This document shows positions 55,643-64,000 of a DNA stretch of 64,000 nt, piece after piece. This DNA comes from Mytilisepta virgata. Lineage: Eukaryota > Mollusca > Bivalvia > Mytilida > Mytilidae. Below the pieces are notes generated by a model. The model saw nothing but the letters and a program-made list of their open reading frames with translations, had not been told where the DNA came from and did no database searches. The stretch is taken from the NCBI GenBank assembly GCA_028015205.1, contig CM051516.1, positions 53,076,230 to 53,140,229 on the forward strand. Reading direction: 5' to 3'. Every line of letters starts with the position of its first letter. The stretch's first letter is position 1. Position numbers and translations under genes: made by a program.

Positions 55643-55824
55643 TGGAATATTTCAGACGTGACAAAATGATGCTACTTCTGAAATAGATTTTTAATTATTT
55701 TTTTCTACCACTTGTCAACACGAAATTAGCTTTTTCGTTAATTTCGTGTTGACAAGTGGTAGAAAAAAATAATTAAAAATCTATTTCAGAAGTAGCATCA
55801 TTTTATGACGTCTGAAATATTCCA
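55643..55824. repeat. Long near-perfect foldback, 182 bp
   Basis: Arms of about 85 bp pair almost perfectly around a centre near 55735: 'gatgctacttctgaaataga' against 'tctatttcagaagtagcatc', and 'ccacttgtcaacacgaaatt' against its complement. One or two mismatches only. Confidence 0.9.
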
Positions 55825-57150
55825 GAATAAATTCTCTTTTTGGAGGTGCAAAATAAATTATTTTAAGTTTATATTTACCGGTTATCTGGACGTTTGAATA
55901 TCCCGTCTTCAAAATTCAATGCATGTATAGACATTACGTGATATACGTATTATAATATATATTTACTTTTAATATTTCTTTTGACAGCGAAATTATAAAA
56001 TGATAATAAAATTTAAATTATTTTTATATGAAATTATTAAAAAAGAAATAAAAAAATATTCCAAAATGTAAAAAATTATAACTGCTTTTGTTTTACTTAT
56101 AAAGGGATACATATTGTTTACCAGAAGTTTTTTTTAAAGAAAATCATGAAAAAGATAATTGTCCGTAGTGTTACGTGTCTGGAGAATAAAAAATGAAGAT
56201 TAACAGACACATCGTATAAATATTTAAATAAATATGCTTTAAACGGACTTACATATGGGGTTGATTAGTAGTGTTTTACAATAATACTATATTATCTAAA
56301 ACATTGGGCTGCAACCAATTCCAATGTCTCACCGAAAATGTCATTGTGTCAGAAGATCTTCTTGAGAATAGTTGGTACAGGCACTGAGCAGTGGTGGAGT
56401 TATACATTTATCTAGGGTCTAAACCGTAAACCCCTACATCTTTATGTTTAAAAAAATCTCTTAATGACACCCATACCGTTTAAAAACAGATATAAAACGT
56501 CATATTCAGGAACACTTGTCTTCCTTCGTTGAAAACCTCTGTTCAAAATAACTTGTGGTTATACTGAAAAGGTATAAACGCCAGGCGAAAATTACGAATA
56601 CAAATGTAAATAGTGTTAAATGTGTACACAAAATCTATACGACTCCCACTTTCATTTAATATACTGATAAGGTGAGCTGTTAAAAGGGGCACAGAACGAC
56701 TTAAATGTTCAAAAGACGTAAGTCGAACAAAACCAAATACAAAATCATTAAAAAAAAACTACAAAAGTTAAAAGTTAAATTACCCAACGTTATGGCTTTG
56801 ATCACGAGCAGGAAAATATAAAATCATTGATCATTTATTGCCATTTTTACTCATAATCTTTATCCCATTGACAAATTACATGTATATAACACTGTAATAC
56901 ATGTATATGATTCTAGACAATTTATTCACTTGAAAGAAAAATGTCTGCTGTTTATAAAACAACAAACACAATGTCAGAAACAATTTGTATTTTATTAATG
57001 TAGCCATTAATAAAATTTATACATGCAGAGAAAATAATTATAATTATACGAACACACGTACATGTATATATTATACAATATCATAAAAGTTAAATGGTGA
57101 ATAATTTGTAATTTTTCACAGTGTGGTAGAACATTTTTATATTAAAGTTA
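55825..57150. other. Intergenic, 3' flank of the GPCR gene
   Basis: AT-rich; no exon, RNA gene or element recognised. Confidence 0.4.
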
Positions 57151-58083
57151 TTAATGCAAACTTGTACTATTGTGAGGTGTTATCTTGGGATTTTTTCGAC
57201 AAAATATATATTTTACTAAATGACGTCTGCATTCCTTGAATCTAAATATGTAAAGAAAAGGATTTGAGCAATGATTTAAAAATGCCAAAATTCTAAAAGG
57301 AAAATATAGATACTTTTTAGAAGAGCGGTAAATGTCAATATCAGTAAGTTTTAAAATTGACAATATAAATCCTGGAAAAGTACAAACTACCATTACTCCA
57401 CAAACGAGAAGAATTGTTATTGTTTTGTTATAAGTGTGAAGAATAAATGACTTTGATACCGAGTGATGTATGGAGTGTATCTTTTTAGAATGAGCTTTGG
57501 CAACAACGTACAGAAAAACCGATGACATAATCATAGTACAAACAACAATAATGTAAACGGTTAAAATGATAAAATCTGAAATTTTGTCAAAAACATCAAT
57601 GTTATCATTTCCTTTAGGAAAGATGCCCATAAACGTGATTATAAAACCTACAGTTATCCATACAGCAAGGCATAATTTCCTAATGTTCTCAGCAGAAACA
57701 TGCAACAGGTATATAGTTGGAAATCTGACTGAAATCAAACGATCAATTGCAAGTACAGCCGTAAAAATGTACGATGCCAGTGTTATATTCCGTGAAATTG
57801 TCACAAGCCAAATTTCCGGAAAATCTGCACAAACAAAATATAGTATTGAGGATATCAGTATAAATAATCCTAGAATTGTATCCGATATTGTTAGATGAAA
57901 TATAATAGTCCTGATTTGATCAGCAAGTCTTTTGGATTTTGATAAAAGGAACAACGCGATCCCATTCACAAAAACTAACAGGAGACTAAGAATAAGCACA
58001 AAAACAAAAGCCGGCGTTGAGCCATATAGATGGACACATGACGAATTCTGTTGAAACTCATTATCAAATGAAATATTCTTCAT
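57151..58083 (-). CDS. Rhodopsin-class (class A) GPCR, intronless, 310 aa
   Basis: The first in-frame ATG is at 58081-58083; upstream codons are non-ATG and run into a stop. Numbering from that Met: N-glycosylation-type sites (Asn3, Asn13), then seven hydrophobic segments. TM1 has Asn40 ('FVNGIAL'), TM2 has Asp68 ('LTISDTILG'), the end of TM3 has Asp-Arg-Leu at 114-116, TM6 has 'CTFPGF' in place of CWxP, and TM7 has 'NHCSNPFLYIFRF', the NPxxY motif. The tail is short with Cys residues that could be palmitoylated. No Cys at the usual TM3 start, no Cys in the second extracellular loop and no TM5 proline are visible, features shared with the melanocortin/S1P/cannabinoid group. Ligand unknown; G-protein coupling at the plasma membrane is inferred from the class. 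Confidence 0.88.
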   Translation of the reverse strand: MKNISFDNEFQQNSSCVHLYGSTPAFVFVLILSLLLVFVNGIALFLLSKSKRLADQIRTIIFHLTISDTILGLFILISSILYFVCADFPEIWLVTISRNITLASYIFTAVLAIDRLISVRFPTIYLLHVSAENIRKLCLAVWITVGFIITFMGIFPKGNDNIDVFDKISDFIILTVYIIVVCTMIMSSVFLYVVAKAHSKKIHSIHHSVSKSFILHTYNKTITILLVCGVMVVCTFPGFILSILKLTDIDIYRSSKKYLYFPFRILAFLNHCSNPFLYIFRFKECRRHLVKYIFCRKNPKITPHNSTSLH

Positions 58084-58107
58084 TTCGAGTTGGCAAGCCA
58101 ACTCGAA
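58084..58107. promoter_or_regulatory. Perfect inverted repeat abutting the GPCR start codon
   Basis: Arms 'ttcgagttggc' and 'gccaactcgaa' are separated by two bases and end directly before the ATG on the minus strand. In mRNA this would make a stable hairpin at the start codon. A role is only a suggestion. Confidence 0.4.
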
Positions 58108-59479
58108 TGCACCAGTCTAGTATATCACTTTACATTATTAACATCAATGAATTTTGTAGATTTTCAATATCATCATACATTGTGTCGTTCCTATGATTTC
58201 TTTGTAACAGAGACACTCCTGTGTTTTTCTACAGTCATATCAAATCTGCTGATGGTAATTCAAGAGCAAAAGAGTATATCAGTTATGATAAAATTACCTC
58301 TAAGCACAACTTTAAACTAATCAATAAGAAACATGGAATCTACTTTGTTTTTAAAAAAGTAGTAAAAATTATCCCAAAAGAATACATGGTATTTAAAAAA
58401 AATCGTGTTCCAGGTCCATTCAGTAAATGTTCTAAAAATCACAGCTGCAAAGATTTGTCACAACCACTGTATTTACAAAGTCTGAACTAACAACATTTAT
58501 GTAATTAAGGCTATGTATAATATAAAATAAAATTATAAACTTAAAAAGCCCACGCATGTGCTTAATTGGAAACAAAAATTATAAGATGCCCTCATCTATG
58601 TATACAAGTGATACAACTATAAATCTGATCAATACATCTGATGATTTTATGTTCAATGACATTTATATTTAGGACCCCAAGGCATATTATGTTTAAGGTT
58701 TCCTGTTTTTTTTTAGTCTTAATGTTATAGGTTTCCTATTAATGTGGATAATTCACAGAAAACCTACAATGTCAGCAATAGCGAACCAACATATTTTTTT
58801 CACAATTTCCTTTCTGTCAGTATATAATGCTGATTAAAATAGAAACTCATTTGAAGTTCTATCAATTCAAAGCTTATAAAGTTAGATTTATCAAATAAAG
58901 TCAAGACTTAATTAAAGACCTCTTGTTATAAATATGGTCACCGTAGAATTATAAGGTCGTATGTGACTGAAAATTTCATTATATTGTTGTATAGCTTTAA
59001 GACCTATTTTCAAGTTTTGTTTCGTGGTTTTTTTGTTTTTTGTTTTTGAGAATTTGTCAGCAAAAAAAAGTTATGCAAGTACTGAATAATTCTTAGGGCC
59101 TATTTCAAATTGTATTTTTGTGGTGCATATTACTAGATTTGATTTATAATGTACCAATCATATATTAATAAATATGCAGGGGAATGTCAGGATACAGCTA
59201 TGTTGTATTTTAACCCAGCTCATTTGGAATCTATAAGCAGGTTTTTCTAACTTTTTCGCCATAAAACATTCAGTAATTTAAGATACCGTAAGATAATTAC
59301 CGTAAAATTATTCCGTATTTTTTTAAATATGTATTTAGTAATCAGTGATGATTCTTTTTATTTTTCTGTTTTTTAAAGATGCTGTCCACATTGGCTTTTT
59401 GGTCTGTTGCGGCTTTATGCCACAATAAGTACAAATGACCACACTGTGCAGGACATCAGTGATTACAGATATTAGCAAT
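58108..59479. other. Intergenic, upstream of the GPCR
   Basis: No firm exon. A plus-strand frame of 89 codons at 58221-58490 shows no domain and is not called. Confidence 0.4.
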
Positions 59480-60080
59480 ATTTGTCAATTATGACTGCAG
59501 TCAAACTTCCCGCTGGCCTAAGCTCAGATCTGGGCTCTAGGGTAGACTCCTTGACAAAATTTAAATTGGGACAGCCAAAAATCTGGGATCAAAGTTCAAC
59601 TGGTAGTTATTTTTCCATTTTTAACTAGAACTTTCCTGAAAGGGACTAATACCACCCGCAGCAACATGTCTGTTTTGAAGCCTACACAAAGTTCAAATCA
59701 TATTTTTAGCCCAAACAAAAAATCCTGACAATATGCCCATCTCCATAATGTGATCTAACACTCCATAAAGTTTCATGAGAATCATGCAAGTAATGTAGGT
59801 GGAATTTGGAACGAAGTTTTGTTAAAAAATGCCCAAGTCCAAACAGCCATATCTTTTACATTTCTTGTCCAAACAGAAATTCCTGACAATATGCACATTT
59901 CCATAGTGTGATCTAACAGTCCGGAAAGTTTCATTAGGAGTTGTGGACAACGTTATTCCGTATAGACGGACAGACAGACTGAAACCAGAGAATCCTCCAA
60001 GAAATTTAGGAGCTGTGGACAACGTTATTTCGGACGATGGACAGACAGACACCTAAATACCCCCAAACTTCGTTTTTGGG
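59480..60080 (+). repeat. Repeat element ending in a 'cccccaaacttcgtttttggg' hairpin
   Basis: Two diverged internal units (59720-59810 and 59860-59950) share 'cctgacaatatgc' and 'gtgatctaaca'. The right end has 'ggacagacagacacctaaat', then a C5/G5 hairpin at about 60060-60083 and 'ggggtat'. The layout (internal repeats, 'ggacagac' run, terminal hairpin) parallels the Helitron-like family, but the sequence is different. Confidence 0.5.
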
Positions 60081-60399
60081 GGAGGGGGGTATGCTATAAC
60101 AGTGGTACAAGTCTCAATCCAAAAACAAATATTAATCTAATAAAAATACTGGAAAGCAGTGGTGGAAAGATTGCAACTATAGTTTTGTATAATTTCAAAT
60201 TGAATTTTATCACAGATTTGTTCTTTGTCAATTACAGTGAATGTATTCCTTTTTTTTTCCTGAAATATTGAGGTTTTTATTTCAAAATCGATGTACACTG
60301 AGTGGTATGGAAACCAGGACATCATTTTCAGTAAGAGTTCAATGTGTATTAAGGCTTTGCTTTTAGCAACAGTCAAGTTTTAAAGTCAATACTCGAAAT

Positions 60400-61200
60400 C
60401 TTAGTGGAGGTGTTCGAATGTGACTGAAGTGTGAAAACCAGGTGAAGGTCTCAGACAGTCATGTACCCCCCCCCCCCCAAGGACTATCTATAGACCAAAT
60501 ACCAAACACAGTTGGTGTATGTATTGCAATTACTGAGAAATAGGCATTATCTCAAAACACGAAACAAGTCATTCCAGCATGAAATTGCGGTCAAGGTCAA
60601 AAGGTTGTTGTTTTACCGACATGTAACCACTAAGAACTATCTATTGACCAAATATGGTGGGTCTATGTATTACATTGCTGAGAAATGGACTTAATCTCGA
60701 AAATGTGACAGTTTGTCAAGCATGAAACTGAAGTCAAGGTCCAGAAACAGGTGTCAGACTGCAATGTGCCTACTAAGAATAATCTTTTGACCAGGAATGG
60801 TGGGCTTAGGTACTATAGTTGCTAAGAAATGGACTTAATCACGAAAATGTGACACAGGTCACTCAACCATAAAATTGAGGTCAAGATCAAAGGCATGTGT
60901 CAGACTGACATGTACCGACAAAGAACTAGCTATTGACCAAATATGGTGTGTCTAGGTATTATAGTTGCTTAGACCATGCAAGTGTGAATTCACTAAGCAT
61001 GAAATTGACGTCAAAGTCCCAAGCCAGGTGTCAGACTGGCATGCATGTGCCCGTTAAGAACTATCTATAGACCAAATATAGTACGCCTAGATATTACAGT
61101 TCCTGAAAAATGGATTTAACCACGAAACTTAGGTGCAGATTTTACATTTATGTTTATGAAGTCAGTGAACCATGAAAACAAGGTCATGGTCACCAGACAA
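60400..61200 (+). repeat. Degenerate tandem repeats of ~140 bp, about five units
   Basis: Units share 'aagaactatctattgaccaa', 'atggtgggtcta', 'gagaaatggacttaat' and 'aagtcaaggtc'. No gene. Confidence 0.75.
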
Positions 61201-61289
61201 ATATATTGCGGCAAGCTTTATACGATAAGGTATCTGTCGACCAAAAATCTTAATTGTAGGCATTATGTGTGCAAAGTTATTAAAGTTTT

Positions 61290-61730
61290 TTTTTTAAAGT
61301 TTACACCGCCGGCTCCGCCCGAAAGTAATACATACATCTCGCCTTTTTGACTTTTTGTCGCAGGCGTGACAAAAATTGTATTCAACAAACATTTTCTTAT
61401 TTCGAAAAAAAAATATAATTGAGAGTAATTGTTGATTCCTGTTACAGTTTGTCTTGAACATAGTACAGATTGTAAACAAAAAAATAAAGTCAAACTAGCA
61501 AATCCTACATCGCCGGCTCCGCCCGAAAGTAATATCTACATCTCGCCTTTTTTACTTTTCGTCGCAGGCGTGACAAAAATTGTATTCAACAAACATTTTC
61601 TTATTTCGAAAAAAAAAATATAATTGAGAGTAATTGTTGATTCCTGTTACAGTTTGTCTTGAACATTGTACAGAATGTAAAAAAAAAAAAAAAAAAAAAA
61701 ATAAAGTCAAACTAGCAAATCCTACGAATA
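61290..61730 (+). repeat. Tandem duplication of ~204 bp with a GC-rich block and A-rich tail
   Basis: 'gccggctccgcccgaaagta' occurs at 61308 and 61512. Both copies continue through 'gcaggcgtgacaaaaattgt', 'attgttgattcctgttacag' and 'gtcaaactagcaaatcctac'. The second copy has a longer poly-A run before 'ataaagtc'. Overlapping small frames on both strands follow the duplication and are not called. Confidence 0.85.
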
Positions 61731-61930
61731 AACAAATATCATCCACACTAAATTCGCAACAGAAACTAAAGAAAATCGCCACAAGGATATGACAACCCTT
61801 CAAATTTTCTTTTCACCTACATTTTCTATTATTAAATCATAATTTTACTTCGCATGATATAAACGTAATTTACTTTAAAGGTGTGTGTGCTTTTATTACG
61901 TTAAAATATAATTACTGTACACCTTATGAC

Positions 61931-62034
61931 ATGTCAACAATTTCCAAAGTTCAATATCGAGGTCATTCACCAGTGACGATTGATCAGGAATTTACACATC
62001 TTTCTGCTTTCAAATTAAAAAAATCCATTACAAG
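61931..62034 (+). CDS. Possible first coding exon of an unknown gene
   Basis: ATG at 61931 opens 34 codons with ordinary composition ('MSTISKVQYRGHSPVTIDQE' at the start), ending at a strong GTATGT donor at 62035-62040 (phase 2). Alternatively the frame reads on to a stop at 62159-62161, for 76 residues. No domain is recognised, and no downstream exon was identified up to 64000. Confidence 0.25.
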
Positions 62035-62161
62035 GTATGTATCGGATGATACAGTTCACAATCATAAACTTGAGAAGATCAGAAACGCCTTGGTAGATTT
62101 AACTCGGCAAAACTTGAAGATTTCCTCATTGTTGCCATTTTTTGCACGTGCAGTTTTGTAA

Positions 62162-62860
62162 ATAATCGATTGAGCATGCGCGAATCTTTGTAGTTAAATA
62201 TGAAAAAGGAATAAAAATTTCATCTTTCGGGAAGACTTTCATAGACTGATTTCAATGTATTTAAACTTGAATTTGTTTTATTCATTTATATAATTCATTC
62301 TACGTCGTTGTGTGGTCCATTTTTCTATTGATCATGCCAAACGCGGACCTCGAAGAAGACACCTATAACATCGACATTACCAATACACAAACACAGAAAC
62401 AACGCCGCATAGAATGTTAACGAGTTGATGCACATGACAAAATGTGTATGAAATAAGATCGTGTGTTGAAATTGCTAACAAGAGTTAAAACTGACAATTC
62501 ATGTCTATCAAAAAATGTCCGACAGAGGCTGTTTAAAATTTCCGATCCCTGCATAAAACATTTAGATTCCGAAAGGGAATGTCTGAGTTATATAAATAGA
62601 TAATCTTAAAGTATTTCTTCTCAAAGAATGGGTAATAATCGTCAAATTTGTAAATGAGCAATTAGTTTTGACAAAGGTAAAGTTCCCAACAACGAATACG
62701 GGAAGCTGTTTCTTGTAGATTCGTTATGATAGATAAATTCATCCGCCGTCTGTGTGGACTTCATTTTAATTCCTTGCTAATTTCGGTAATTATGTAAGTT
62801 AAAAATATTAGCTGAGATATTATCAACAGGATCAACAAGAATAAAGTATTCGTAATTTAA
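62162..62860. other. Intergenic, nothing recognised
   Basis: No exon or element identified; it could be intron if 61931 is a real first exon. Confidence 0.35.
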
Positions 62861-63345
62861 ACTAGAGGCTCTCAAGAGGCTGTATCGCTCACCTGGATTT
62901 AACTTTTCACCTTGAGCAGACCTAAAAATTTAAGTGTAACAGTCAATTTGGCTGGCTTTTCTATAGGATTCTATGTTAAACTAATTTCAGCTATGGCAGA
63001 TATCTTGGTTGACAGTCCAGATCAACGGATACATTTCTAAAAGAGAACCATCTAAGGACCATTTCTGCTAAGTCTTGTTCCAACTGGCTAAGCGGTTTCA
63101 GACAAGATTTTTAAATGAATTTTCCTATAGGGTCCAATATTTAACAAAGTTCGGTGTGGCAGCCATCTTATTTTTATATTGGTTGACAATCCGGGTGATC
63201 GGACACAAACTTCTGAAAGAGGACCATCTAAGGAGCATCGCTACCAAGTCTAATTCTAATTGGCTTAGTGGTTTCAGACGAGAATATTTTTGAGTGAATT
63301 TCCCATAGGGTCCTATGTTAAACTATGTCGCTTTCGAGACGCGAC
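62861..63345 (+). mobile_element. Helitron-like element, 5' part (copy 4)
   Basis: Begins 'ctagaggctctcaagaggct' followed by 'gtatcgctcacctgg', the family start. Three internal units hold 'ggaccatctaaggagcat' and 'tggcttagtggtttcaga' variants. No 3' hairpin or CTAA end follows, so it is truncated near 63345. Confidence 0.55.
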
Positions 63346-64000
63346 GGCCATACTTCCACGTCGTCCATAGGACGTATCGGCCATACATTAAGTATTTATT
63401 CCATTGTGGTTATAACATAAAATATAATAATACCACAAGTATTATTTCATAGTTATAACATAAATATGATTTTGTAGTATTTATTATGTATAAGTTTGCC
63501 GGTTTGAAAGAGTCAGTATAGATCTAGACTATATATTTATTTTTACTTCTGTACATCTGCTGTTCAACAAGACAAGTAGACTCATAGAAGACTGGTTTTA
63601 AGTTAATGCTATTGATAATAATTCATCCATACTATGACTTTGAAAATTGATTTACAGCTTCATATTGTGTATGTTTTATTTTCTTTTGAACTCAGCTTGG
63701 GTGCTGTTTTTATAGTGATCTCGTTTTGTATTTCCTTTACAATTTCTTGACAAAAGCATAATTAATACTTATGTTAATCAAAGAAATGATAATAAGAAAT
63801 TAACAATCTTCTTAAATTTGAAAATTAATCATTATCTGATTACTTAGTTTTACATTACAAAACTAAACTTATTGTTTTAACTATGACAGAAATTAATTCC
63901 TCATTTTGGTTATTCATTTTTATTTGTTTTATTTTTTCAGTTTGTTTTACGCAAGATATTAAAAATCCATTTAGAAAATTAACAACCAATTGTTCAGAGA
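63346..64000. other. AT-rich end of window, nothing recognised
   Basis: No exon, RNA gene or element identified. Confidence 0.4.

Noticed and set aside
57566..57898. 110-codon plus-strand frame
   Set aside because: Antisense to the transmembrane segments of the GPCR gene.
58084..58101. Extending the GPCR start to 58101
   Set aside because: That codon is TTG. The first in-frame ATG is at 58083, and an in-frame stop lies a little upstream.

Overview
The window looks like genomic DNA from a bivalve mollusc, most likely a mussel-type genome. It is AT-rich, its genes are intron-rich with canonical GT/AG junctions and AATAAA signals, and it is dense in decayed transposons of types I associate with bivalves: tRNA-headed SINEs, elements running from a 'tcgctcacctgg' end to a 'ggtgagctaa' end, foldbacks and MITEs. 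The species call is inference. Nothing bacterial or viral was seen.

Five loci can be read as genes, most of them only after splicing short exons by eye. (1) 4033-6095 (+): the 3' part of a gene for a small PAN/apple-domain membrane protein. (2) 9437-11716 (-): an intronless 759-residue coding region with a long disordered N-terminus and an NHL/TRIM-type beta-propeller C-terminus, behind a 5'-leader intron. (3) 17792-25392 (-): a complete five-exon UFM1-specific protease (UFSP1-like, 208 aa) with the catalytic Cys and Asp-Pro-His in place. (4) 33389-47581 (-): eleven exons that join in frame into a mosaic protein, ShKT-Ly6-ShKT-Ly6-C-type lectin. This is the main discovery: no open frame longer than one short exon reveals it. 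(5) 57151-58083 (-): an intronless rhodopsin-type GPCR of 310 aa. An isolated C-type lectin exon at 27652-27726 (-) and a possible first exon at 61931-62034 (+) are weaker calls.

Much of the rest is repeats. Notable are a 2.8 kb array of 63-bp units (28345-31180) carrying a nearly identical 1005-bp higher-order duplication, a 648-bp MITE with an 8-bp target duplication inside a tandem array (8014-8661), a TA-flanked MITE (15717-16106), a SINE with a perfect 13-bp target duplication (17265-17504), a decayed reverse-transcriptase element in an intron of the mosaic gene (39060-41060), and several long near-perfect foldbacks.

The genes do not form a pathway. UFSP1 is housekeeping (UFM1 processing). 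The apple-domain, mosaic lectin, GPCR and NHL-like genes are the sort of surface, secreted or signalling genes that are expanded in bivalves. Exon boundaries were set by eye from splice motifs, reading phase and family resemblance; no transcript or database evidence was available.
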